Assembly: GCF_022201045.2 (NCBI RefSeq)
Contig: NC_068559.1
Coordinates: 29,333,501-29,397,500 of the forward strand
Length of the DNA: 64,000 nt
Origin: Citrus sinensis
Lineage: Eukaryota > Streptophyta > Magnoliopsida > Sapindales > Rutaceae
Reading direction: 5' to 3'
In this document: piece after piece, positions 1 through 12,971 of the stretch
How the letters are laid out: every line of letters begins with the position of its first letter
How positions within the stretch are numbered: the first letter of the stretch is position 1
The notes under the pieces: model-generated
What the model was told of the DNA's origin: nothing
The model's input: the letters and a program-made list of their open reading frames with translations, nothing else
Databases searched by the model: none
Program-made: the position numbers and the translations under genes

Positions 1-3000
1 GTAAAGCTAATTCTGAGGCAACAACCCTCATTGGGCTTTTGCAGAAGATTAGCTCCAAGTTCAAGAAAGGTAACTGAACTGAGCATGGTTGATGTTTTCT
101 TTGTTTGTTATGCTCTTATGTCTTCTAGAATTTTTGTGTTGGCATCTAATGAGATAATTTCCTTGTATGTTTCTGGTTTTGAAGCTTTCCGTGAAATTTT
201 GGATAGGAAAGCTTCTGCACATCCCTTCGAAAATGTTCAATCTCTGTTGCCACCAAATTCGTGGCTGGGGCTGTATCCGGTCCCTGGTAAGTTCTATTTT
301 TAATTTGATAACTTTTTACTCTAGTTTGTTGATCCATCTATGGTCCTTGGAGTTGCTGAGAGCATGGAACTTAAATGAAAGCACAATACTCTGAATAGAA
401 AATGGTGTAACATGACTTTAGAGTACATGTAGATGTTTTTTCATTTTGAAAATTGCCTGTTTACATGGCTGTAATGCTCTCCGTGCTAATTGTTACAATC
501 ATTACACAGTCATATCATAAGAGTAGCACTAAATATGCATGTGCGAGTCCAAGATTTTTGCTTCTTGGTTGATTGTTGCAGTGGGCTTGACTTTTTCCCT
601 TTGCTGCTGTGATATAAGCCAGCTGTGTGATTGACTTTGTTTAGGTTTTCTTTTGAGAAGATATTGTGGTTAGTTATATCCTGTGATGAGCAGTTATGTT
701 TATTGTACGTGATATTGGTTAGTTTAATTGAAGGTGTAGAGTTTGTGCTTCTGATTCTTGGTCCTTTTTTCCCCATGACTTTAATTCATCTGTATACTGT
801 AGTGTATGATGGAGTAAATTGGTGCATTAGGTTAAATTTGCTCTTGAGTTGGACAAGTATGCTAAATGCAAAATGTTATTTCATGTTGAAGCTTCTGAGG
901 TTTTAATAATGCAAACAGCAAGTCTTTGCTCGTTTAGCAAGTGCACTACAACCATAGTTTTTGTCTCATTGTTTTTTCTTCATATCAAAATAGTTTCTGT
1001 AATGGTTCTTTGTTCAGATCACAAACGTGATGCAGCTAGAGCTGAGGATGCATTGACTCTTTCATATGGTAGTGAGCTGATTGGCATGCAAAGAGATTGG
1101 AATGAGGAGTTGCAATCTTGTCGGGAATTTCCCCACGGAACTCCTCAGGAGAGGTATATTTGATGTCTGATCAAGCTTCTTTTTTCAACTTCTGAATGTG
1201 ATTTAAGGTTTTCATAGTTAATGAATAATTTTTAATTTTTGCTATTCGTTTATAGCATCTCCTCCAATGTTAATATGATTTTGCTTCAGGATATTGCGGG
1301 ATAGGGCCCTCTACAAAGTGACTTCTGATTTTGTTGATGCAGCAATCAACGGTGCTATTGGAGTCATAAGCAGATGTATACCCCCTATAAATCCAACTGA
1401 TCCAGAGTGCTTTCACATGTTAGTGTACCTGAATAATTCTGAAACTCATAAATTTTGTCTTCTTTTCAATGGTTGGTTTAGGATGCTTTGTACTGGTTGA
1501 AAAATATGTACTTTAATTAACTGCCTTTTAATATCATTTCACACTCTGTTAACAAGTTCCTAATGCACGGACTGTGGAAGATGCTTTGTACTGGTTGAAA
1601 AATATGTACTTTAATTAACTTCCTATTAGTATCACTTCACACTCTGTTAACAAGTTCCTAATGCACAGACTGAGGAAGGAAGATGATCTTATTCTCTCTT
1701 TTTCTGACTTTCCTTTAGGATTGTCACACTGATTCTGTCACACTGATTCTGTTTCGGAACAATTTAGTAGATGAACTTAGATAATGAGCATAAGTGGAGT
1801 TTATGGTGCATTCAAATCTCTATGTGTCCATGCTTCCTAACCCTACTTTTGGTTTTTGCATGATTCCAAATATGGAATTTTGAGTGTGCTCATCAGTAAC
1901 ACTAAAACGGTCATTAACTTTGATGTTAGGTATGTGCACAACAATATATTCTTCAGTTTTGCTGTGGATTCAGACCTCAATCATCTGTCGAGGAAACGGG
2001 CATCAGATATCATTTCAATCAATTCATCTGGAAAGGCTTCCCATAATTTCACTAGCGCAGATGGTGGAATCTCCTATGGTGAGAATGCAGGGGAATCCAA
2101 TGGTGTTGTGGAATTGGCTCAAGTGTCTTCTGAATCCCAGTTGGCTGAGAGTGAGCAGGCTACATATGCTTCTGCAAATAATGATTTGAAGGGCACCAAG
2201 GCATACCAGGAAGCTGATGTCCCTGGACTTCATAATCTAGCCATGGCAATAATTGATTACAGGGGTCATAGAGTGGTAGCTCAGGTGTGTTTGAAAGATG
2301 TGATTTCCTTGAACTTTTTACTAGGGGTATTCCTTGAAGTTTACCCTGTTAACTTGATTGATTGATCAGTATCTTTTTGTTGCTTGATTTTATTTTATCT
2401 AAGCTGCCATCGTATTGGGTACTTTGCACATTCTTTTGTAGAGTGTTCTGCCTGGCATTCTTCAAGGGGATAAATCAGACTCCCTTCTTTATGGTTCTGT
2501 TGACAATGGCAAGAAAATTAGCTGGAATGAAGATTTTCATTCAAAGGTGAGGTGAAATGTAAAATTCAAGATATTTCACATTAAATTGAGAAACTTATTC
2601 TGTTCCATTTTTGTATGTTCTAAGCGAACAGCTTTTTGTAATTTTTGGAAAATATGGTTCAAATCTCCTTTTTTATAAAATTCCTGGGTTCTTAGACTTT
2701 ACATATGTAGTTAATTCTCTGTCATGAGTGCTGATCTTTGTGTTTTTTTTTTTTTTTATAAAGGTCTTAGAGGCTGCCAAACGCCTTCATTTAAAAGAAC
2801 ACACAGTCCTTGATGGATCTGGAAACGTCTTCAAATTGGCTGCTCCAGTGGAATGCAAGGGCATTGTTGGCAGTGATGACAGGTGATTATATTCTTGAGT
2901 TGGGTTATATCTTTTAATATTGAAAAGTATGCTGATTGCTATATTGCCTGGCTGGAATTTTTCTTCTTCTGTAACACATAAATAATGCTCTGACTTCTCT

Positions 3001-6000
3001 GGTGACTCTAATTTTTTCATCCAAGTAGTTTTGAGTGTGATGATCTTGAAAGAACTTTACTCTTGAATTTGGGAACTGCTTAGGCTGATTTTTTAAAATT
3101 CATTCATGCATAATTTATTATTCAAATTTTGGAAAAAGGTTAGTCGCACTTCCTCAATTTTGGCGCTGGAAGATTGACATTTTATCTGCCAATCATGCGT
3201 TGAACCTGAATTTCTGCTTCTAGTTTAATGATTATTTTTTGGATATTGACAATCATCTCACGTTCTGTTGTAATCATCTGTATAGACTGACTTCATACAT
3301 TGTATTAAAGCACCTGGTATCCTGATCTTTTTTCTTTCGCAATCCAGACATTATCTTCTTGACTTAATGAGAGTAACCCCACGCGATGCAAACTACACGG
3401 GATTAGGATCCCGATTTTGTATTATGAGACCAGAACTAATTACTGCTTTTTGTCAGGTATTAAATATTCTGATATTATGCATTATTTTGGGTTTTTAACT
3501 ATATGTTTTGTTCCTTATGTTGTTTTTTAATTTTGGTTTATGGGAAAAGGTTGAAGCTGCAGAAAAATCGAAAGGTCAGTCTAAACCGGAGGGAGAGGCC
3601 ATTGTAAACCCTGATTCTTCAGAAGCTTCTGGCATTAAAGAGTCAGCAAACCATGAGGTTAATGTAACTGCAACTTCTGATGTCAGTCAGGTAAGGGGTT
3701 TCTTCTTGACCTCATTTATGCAATAACTTCAAGCATATTGATTCCTAGAAGTTCTGTGAGTAGCTTGTCTATCAGAGAAGGTCCATCTTATCAGCAGTTC
3801 GGCCTGCTTTGTGTTTGTGTTGTGTAACTTGGTGTTACCGTCTTAGCCTGCCTGTGCATGCATGCATGTTTATATCACAATCTCAAACTTTGTCTTTGTC
3901 CTTGAATGAGAAATGATAGGAAACTCTAGTTGCAACATGTGATGAAAAAATGGTTTATCTAGTTGCAGAATATTGTGAAGTCAAACAAATCATTGAGCAT
4001 TGCAAATATGCAAGCTTATAGTTTATGTGCATTCGTCCCATCATTGGAATTATTCATATTTCACTCATATGGCAAGAATCATTAACTTTTGTAATTGCTT
4101 AGATTTTTCTTTTTTATGTTCAGCTATTTGTACGTTTAATGGCTCCAAAAAAATTGATTAATGCGGCTTCATTTGTTGATTTACAGGATGCAACAAAAGA
4201 AGGAAAGGTGGAGACTGTCCAAGAATGTAGTTCTGCATCTGAAGAAAGCTCTGATTCATGTGATGGAATACTCTTTAACCCCAATGCTTTTACTGAATTT
4301 AAGTTGGCTGGGAGTCAGGATGTGAGTTTATTCCTTTATAATGGTTCTTTTCTTATCAAAGTTATGATGCTCGTAATAGTTTAATGTTGTTTTTTGCTTG
4401 TATTTGTCAGGAGATAGCAGCTGATGAAGAAAATGTCAGGAAAGTTAGTTTGTACCTTGCAGATGTGGTGCTTCCAAAATTTATCCAAGATCTTTGCACG
4501 CTTGAAGTATCACCCATGGATGGCCAGACGCTGACTGAAGCACTCCATGCTCATGGAATTAATATTCGCTACATTGGAAAAGTAAGTGTCATGTCTTTCA
4601 GTTGACGTATTATGAGTTCTATGTTTTGGATGATAAATTGGACTACTAGGTGATTGATGTCGTTACTGTTTCTTAACTTCGTGTTTACCCTATATATTGT
4701 TGTTTTCTGACCTATAATAAGTTTACCAGGTAGCTGATGGGACCAAACATTTACCTCACCTATGGGATCTTTGTTCTAATGAAATTGTAGTGAGATCTGC
4801 AAAACATATTCTCAAGGTAATTTCATCACTTATCCAGCAATATTTTTTGTTGCTTGAAAGGCTTAAATTGATTATACCTAATTATATATATATTTTTTTT
4901 AATTTTAATGAGGTTTTACTTGCTGTTAGAAGTGCTTGTGTAACAAACAGGTCAAAGTATTCTGTGTCTTACAATTGGGTGCTAGTTATTGTCCTTTTCT
5001 ATCTGTGGATTAGACTTGGTCTAATTGTAGTCATGAGCGCAATAGTACTAATTTACAGATTGAACTTTTGGAGTGGTTCTGTTATTAATTTTTGGATTGG
5101 GTGTTTTTGGAGGCTTATAGCACTCTGAGGCAGATGGAAATAGCTTGATTTTATCATTAAATAGAACTTGAAGGGTTTTATTAGATAGTATTGGCATGCG
5201 TGATCAATGAATATCTCAAAGTTTGGGGCACATGTTACACGAATGTTATTTTCGTCTGTTTAGTTTTCATTTACATTTGATAACCTGTTCTCGGTATGCA
5301 GGATGTTCTCAGAGAGACAGAGGATCATGATCTTGGCCCGGCTATAGCACATCTTTTCAACTGTTTCTTTGGAAGTTGTCAAGCTGTTAGGGGAAAAGTT
5401 ACTGCTAGTAATGTGCAATCTAGAAACCAAATGAAAGTATGTTTTTCGCATTACTTCTGTTTTAGTGCTAAGCTCTTATATACAGTTCTGGAGGTCCCAT
5501 ATTTCTTACTTCTTATCCTTACTGCGTAATGATCCTGACCATTTTACCATTTCAATGATTTTATGTTCCCTTTGAGAAGAGACTTGTAAATTGTTTGGTA
5601 TATGCAGGAGCATGCAGGCCATCCATCTTCTAGCAAGTCATCTAGGAGTCAAGCTAGGTGGAAAGACAGAGTAGCTGCAAGAAAGCATCATTCGTCTTAT
5701 ATGAATGTTAACTCAGATACTTTATGGTCCGACCTCAAAGAATTTGCGAAATTGAAATATCAGGTATTAGTTTCCATTTCTATTAGACATGCTCATTAAG
5801 AAGGCTGGGTATTCCTTGTACGTTGGAAATTGGATGTTGATTGAATTTATTTTTAAGCCGAGTCAATCCAGTTCCCACTGTAGTCAGTTTGGGAAGTTAG
5901 GATTGTGTGGTTAGATGTTCTTTCTGTGACATTTTGTTTGTGGTGAAGGGATGACTTCTGTCATGTAATAATGCTATAGAGAAAAAGATAGATTTCTCCA

Positions 6001-8997
6001 CTTTTGGGGTATTGATCTTATTACAGGAAATGTGCATATATTTTTCAAATTGTTGTCATTTTGTTTTAGTTTGAGTTGCCAGAGGATGCAAGACTGTGGG
6101 TGAAGAAAGTTTCAGTTATGCGTAATCTTTGCCAAAAGGTATTATCAAGTCTAATACAGTTATTTCCTTTTGTGGTTTTGCATGTTTCTTAGTTGTTAAA
6201 ATCATGCTACTCTGTACTAATTTGTTTTCTCTTGAATGTGCTTCTGTAATTGGTCTTGACTTCTATCTTGATATGGTTCCTTTTCAGGTGGGCATAAGTG
6301 TTGCAGCTCGCAAATATGATTTTAATGCTGCAACACCTTTCGAAACATCAGATATCTTGAATCTTCAACCTGTAGTGAAGCATTCAGTTCCCGTATGTTC
6401 TGAGGCTAAGAACCTCGTTGAAATGGGAAAGGTTCAATTAGCTGAGGTAAGCATCATGATTATAATTTGTTCATGAACCTCGAAAATTGATCTATGAGTT
6501 GGAGTTACCGCAGTGTCAAATTTTAGAACTGAAGAACATCTGAAGTTAGAAATATTTGACTGGTCAAAATTTGAACAAGCAGCCTGGCTTAAAATTTGCT
6601 GCTTGGAAATATGTTAATTTTGACCCAGGTGTAGCTTAACTAATATGTTTAGATAGTCTTGTAATAGACAAATAATGATAAGTTCTACTGTTTCAGGGTC
6701 TGCTTAGTGAAGCCTACACATTATTTTCTGAGGCATTTTCTATACTTCAACAGGTATGTTGTTGTTTGTTAGTATTCAGTCATACAAAGATTTCTTGGTC
6801 TATATTTTATTCATTTTTTATGTATTTCAGGTGACCGGTCCTATGCATCGCGAGGTTGCTAACTGCTGTAGGTAGTTACTGATATCCAATCTTGTGCAAT
6901 TTTATTTTTGGTTTGTTTCTTTTTTCAAAAAAAAAATATTAGAGGTGTTAATCCTTGATCTGATCATAACTAGGACAGCAAATGAGCTGCTTATCTAATT
7001 ATCAGATTTAGGTTGATCCAAAGAAAGTTGACCATTTTGAAAATGAGATTGACATTGGACACATCTTTTACCAATTCTTGAAGCTAATGCCAATTTCTCT
7101 CTTTCTTGTCTTTTCATTGATTTCCATGCTAATGTTAATAGTTTCCCATTCTCACTATTCAGGTACCTTGCCATGGTTTTATACCACGCAGGAGACATGG
7201 CTGGAGCTATAATGCAACAGCACAAGGAATTAATCATTAATGAGCGTTGCTTGGGTTTGGATCACCCTGATACTGCTCACAGGTATCCATCACTTTTTAA
7301 TTCATTGAGTTTTTGAGTTTAGGTCCTGTCTCCTTGATTGTTCGCTTCCTATGACATTGAGTTATTTTAAGTGCTTGAAATGTTATGCTTGCACGCTATA
7401 TGGATGTGAATATTTGGATGATCTCACAAAACTATCATTTAAAATGTGTAAAATTTTAAGTCATTTTGATGCTTACTGTAAGTTGACACAGAAAAATTTG
7501 GAACCTCACTTTGAAGTACCATCAAAACTTCTCTCTCATCATATCCCTCTTCTGGATCTAACTGTTGTCTCACGTGGTCCCAATATGCTACTGCAGCTAC
7601 GGCAATATGGCTCTTTTCTATCATGGCCTTAACCAAACAGAACTTGCGTTACGACACATGTCACGGGCATTGCTCTTACTGAGTCTTTCATCTGGACCCG
7701 ACCACCCTGATGTGGCTGCAACTTTCATAAATGTTGCAATGATGTACCAGGACATTGGAAAGATGGACACAGCTCTCCGCTATTTGCAAGAGGCATTGAA
7801 AAAGAATGAGAGGCTCCTAGGCGAGGAGCATATACAGACCGCTGTTTGCTACCATGCTCTTGCAATTGCCTTCAACTGCATGGGTGCCTTCAAGCTTTCT
7901 CACCAGGCATGATCCTTTCTGGGAATTATTCACACTTGTGTATAAGGAGTATGCTATTAAATGAAACTGACTGATTTTAGCATTTGCTGTGCAGCATGAG
8001 AAGAAAACCTATGATATACTTGTCAAACAACTTGGCGAGGAGGACTCGAGGACAAAAGATTCTCAAAACTGGATGAAGACATTTAAAATGCGTGAACTTC
8101 AGGTAATACCATACCTTTTGCATTTTGCCCATATTTTACATGAGATTTGTTCTACTTCATAAGGGCATTGTTTGGTTCTCTGTTTCCATTCCAGTTTCTG
8201 GTTTTAAGAACTAAACAACATTTTCTCTTTGGACTATCCTTTTTTGTTTTTAGTTTCTGGTTTATGGAGTATGTAATTTTTTATTTTTTTTCTGACAGAT
8301 GAATGTACAAAAGCAGAAAGGACAAGCTTTTAATGCTGCTTCTACACAAAAGGCTATTGATATTTTAAAGGTATGGTGAAATCTCTTCAGATCCTTTCTA
8401 CACCTTGTGTTTCCAGCACCGTTCTTATTGATTTCTGGTTTGAACTATGAAAATGTTCAATATTTTGTGATAAAGAATGCTATGAATCCTGTCACTAGTG
8501 CTTATCTGAGAATTTTCCATTGACAGGCCCATCCTGATTTAATACATGCATTCCAGGCTGTGGCCGCAGCCGGAGGATCTGGTAATTCTGGAGCGTCAGC
8601 CAACAATTCACTTAATGCAGCGCTACTTGGTGAGACCCTTCCGCGGGGGAGGGGATTTGATGAGAGAGCAGCTCGTGCAGCAGCTGAGGTTAGGAAGAAA
8701 GCTGTAGCAAAGGGCCTCTTGATTCGTCCACATGGTCTTCCAGCCCAAGCTTTGCCACCACTTACTCAGCTTCTCAACATCATAAATTCATCTGGTGCAA
8801 CCCCTGACGCCAGTGTCAGCGGGGCCACTGATGATTCAAAGAAAGAAGCCAATGGCCATTCTCTGGCTGAGCCATCAGATGAGAAAAAGGATGTATCAGA
8901 ACCAGGTAGAGAAGCTCAAGCTCCTGCTGGGTTGGGCAAGGGCCTAGGTTCCCTGGACGCCAAGAAACAGAAAACAAAAGCTAAGGTTGCAGCATGA
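1..8997 (+). CDS. FMT: FRIENDLY / clustered mitochondria (CLU) protein, 3' part
   Basis: CLU-family proteins bind mRNAs of mitochondrial proteins and keep mitochondria dispersed in the cytosol; the plant member is FRIENDLY. The 5' end lies outside the window. Exons: 1-69, 185-286, 1018-1153, 1290-1418, 1930-2284, 2442-2546, 2764-2882, 3348-3456, 3550-3690, 4124-4321, 4411-4581, 4730-4816, 5302-5436, 5608-5763, 6070-6138, 6288-6446, 6697-6753, 6831-6871, 7163-7282, 7597-7906, 7995-8102, 8299-8370, 8527-8997. They join without a frame break into about 1138 residues, against roughly 1400 in the family, so some 270 N-terminal residues are missing. Visible parts are the CLU central region ([19 protein letters not shown], then MRPEL), four TPR-like units in the exons at 6697-8102 (for example [20 protein letters not shown]) and a basic Lys/Ala C-terminus. 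The intron after 7906 uses a GC donor. The family is clear; the ortholog name rests on remembered Arabidopsis similarity. Confidence 0.93.
1483..1678. repeat. 98-bp direct tandem duplication in a FRIENDLY intron
   Basis: Two head-to-tail copies (1483-1580 and 1581-1678) start with ATGCTTTGTACTGG and differ at only a few bases. They lie wholly inside the intron 1419-1929 and do not touch a splice site. This looks like a recent local duplication. Confidence 0.85.
7907..7994 (+). other. GC-AG intron in the FRIENDLY gene
   Basis: The exon ends CACCAG and the intron begins GCATGA. The acceptor is GTGCAG at 7989-7994. Only this junction keeps the TPR reading frame running from FKLSHQ into HEKKTYD, so the donor is GC rather than GT. 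GC donors are a known minor class in plants and usually sit, as here, after a strong exon-end CAG. Confidence 0.85.
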
Positions 8998-10084
8998 AGT
9001 TTTTAAATGTCAGATTCAATTGTTTGGCAACAAAGTCTTGAGATTCACATAATTTTGGAAATATTTTACTCTGCTGTGGAGGAAGCATTTTTTATTTTTC
9101 CCTTTTTTTTTTCTTAGGGATGGGAGGGTGTTAAATTTCAATAATAGTTAGCCACGAGGAACTCATCTCATCAGGTAGAAGGGAACGTTGTGATGTTTCA
9201 ATGACCTGTGGTTTCCCCATCATGTGGCTCTTCCAGATATGCGATCCAAATGGTTTTGATTTGTAATGATATAGGTTTAGAATTACCAATTTTTCCTTTT
9301 AATTGCTAGGACATTGTTAGGACATTGTCTTAGTATTACCAATTTTTCCTTTTAATGCTTTCAGTTTGAATGTAAAACCGTGCTCTTGATTGAGATGAGT
9401 TTTCCGGTAACGATGTGGCTGCTTAAATGAAGAATTTGCCCCTTTTTTCCGCCTCTTTTAAGCATCCATGGTTCTGGGCTTGTTGAGGTGCAAAAGTTTT
9501 AGGTGGAATTAACTGGTGTTACATTGTTTAGAAAGCTAGTTTATATAACGCATGGCATAGCTTTAATTGCTCTTCAAATCATTAGGCCAATAAGTTCTTG
9601 CCTTCAAAACCACCAATCAGAAAATCACATGCAGGAAATACACTGAATTTGTGGAATGGGTAACGTTATTTTTACATTTCTTGCCCTTTCATTGTGTATT
9701 TCAAATTTTGCTCAATATTTAACCTAGTATTATGTAGTTAATTTTTTTAGGAAGACAAGAAATACAACCCAAAATTAGAAAAATTTGACATGAAATTTGA
9801 AAATTGTAACCAGAAATTACTTTACAACTATAAGGAAAGTCAAATTAAGTTGAAGCAACTCCGACATAAAGAAAGTACTATAATGATTGGATTCAACTAA
9901 TGGTTATTTCAACGTCAATGGTTGTAACTAATTAGCATATGTGGATTCAAAACATCAAATTGGTAGAGAAATAGTATCACTTTTGTTTGTTTTAAATTAG
10001 AGATAAGAATTACTTTATAAAAATTAAGTTGAAATACTTTGAATCTCCCGTACAAAAAATAAGTGTATTGTATGTGGGGAATTC
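8998..10084 (+). other. FRIENDLY 3' UTR and intergenic DNA
   Basis: The first 400 bases or so after the stop are T-rich and probably the 3' UTR. A short direct repeat of ATTACCAATTTTTCCTTTTA occurs near 9282 and 9335. Beyond about 9430 the DNA is AT-rich with no reading frame or repeat family that I can support. Confidence 0.5.
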
Positions 10085-10402
10085 AAGCAGCCATTAAGGC
10101 GGGGGCATCTTCAATCATTTTAGAATCCGACTAGAAGGGGGTGATAGAGCTAATAAACAGCAAGCGGAGCACCTTAACATAACTTTTTTGGGTGATCTTC
10201 AACATTCTAGAAGCCAAGAAGAGCTTCCAGAATTTCAAAGCTCAGCATGTAGTGAGGGCTTGCAATACTTTAGCTCATGACTTAGCTAAGTTAGTTGTTA
10301 GGGAGTCAGAATCATGTATATGACTGGATGAATTTTCGGTTGACATCTTGTATTTGTTCTCTTCTTGAGGTAATGAAAGACGTACTTTCTTATAAAAAAA
10401 AA
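10085..10402 (+). mobile_element. LINE 3' end fragment (RNase H-like C-terminus)
   Basis: In one plus frame around 10240-10370 the sequence reads VVRACNTLAHDLAKLVV and later LDEFSVDILYLFSS. This is the pattern that ends the RNase H-like domain of plant L1-type non-LTR retrotransposons and related host-encoded RNase H fragments. A stop codon interrupts the stretch where Trp is usual, so it is dead. It ends in an A-rich tract near 10394-10402, consistent with a 5'-truncated LINE insertion. No target-site duplication could be assigned. Confidence 0.5.
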
Positions 10403-10711
10403 GTATATTATCTGTAACAAACAAAAAAAACATGTATTAAACACTTGGAAAAGAATAGAGAAAGCTTAAGATGAAAATAAAAACGGCGTTGTTGTTGGTG
10501 GTGGTGTGCATTTTATTGTTATTGTTATTATTATTTATCAAAAATTAAACAGAAAAAAATCTGTGTGTTCTCCTTTTTCCTTTTTGTCGTTTCAATCAAC
10601 GGGTCACTTAGTAGTTGTTATAGGTGTACTTAGAATCAATGGGTTTTAAATCGGTCCAGTTGTCTTGCCCATTAAACACAGCACCCGAAATCATCACATA
10701 TGGAGGGTTTG

Positions 10712-10749
10712 TAGGGTTTTCATTTTCGGCATATAAATACTTTAGGGTT
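10712..10749 (+). promoter_or_regulatory. Telo-boxes and TATA box of the RPL6 promoter
   Basis: TAGGGTTT at 10712-10719 is a telo-box (AAACCCTA in reverse). A second half site, TTAGGGTT, lies at 10742-10749, with a TATA box ATATAAATA at 10731-10739 between them. Telo-boxes near the transcription start are typical of plant ribosomal-protein genes. The spacing of about 85 bases from TATA to the start codon leaves a short 5' UTR. Confidence 0.7.
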
Positions 10750-10822
10750 GTCTTTAGTTTTGCTCTGACGCTCGCACACGAAACTCTCATTCACGGAGGC
10801 ACAGCAGAAGCGGGTAGCATCA

Positions 10823-12311
<1,489 letters not shown>

Positions 12312-12971
12312 AAACATGTTGAAACAATTTAGGATTGCTTTGCTTTTTCCTACTTGTTATGTTTTGTCTGAAATTTATTTTACCAGTTGTAATCTTTGTT
12401 TCATGGGATCAGACATCTAAATTTTGGTATGATGTTAGGCAAATGAAATGGTTTTCTTCAGGTACAATTGATTACTGATATATACTCTGTGACCTTCCCT
12501 TTTTATGTGTTTCTGTTTAACTTCCTTTTGGTTACTTAGATTATGGAGTGACATTTTGATATTCCTTGTATTGTTGCAATGCCATGCCTCTGTAAATGTT
12601 TTATCTCTGCTGTCACCACATTTAGTCATCTTGAACGGCTCCATTGCTAGTTTTGTTGAGAAAAGAGGCAATTATATACATTATGATACTGAAAATTGTG
12701 CTTTCAGTTCACTAGATTACGATGAACAGCTTTCATCTTAATGAAACTTATTTTTTGTATTACAAACCACATAAATAGCTTTCATCTTTATGAAACATAT
12801 TTTTATATTACAAACCACATAAATCGATCAAGGATAGTGCGTCATTCAAGGGTCAGACCCCAAAATATGCCATACGCAGACCGGTCAATAAGTAAATATT
12901 TTATTTAGTACAAAATGTTATTGGAACTCACTAAAATCAAACTAGCATGTCTGGCGCATAGGTCGTTACTA
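12312..12971. other. Convergent 3' ends of RPL6 and MCTP
   Basis: This 660-base stretch lies between two stop codons facing each other. It must hold both 3' UTRs, and I see no other gene in it. It contains the tandem repeat described separately. Confidence 0.6.
12728..12824. repeat. Two-copy 48/49-bp tandem repeat
   Basis: Units at 12728-12776 and 12777-12824 both start AGCTTTCATCTT and end TTACAAACCACATAAAT. They differ by a few substitutions and one indel. They lie between the two convergent genes. Confidence 0.85.
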
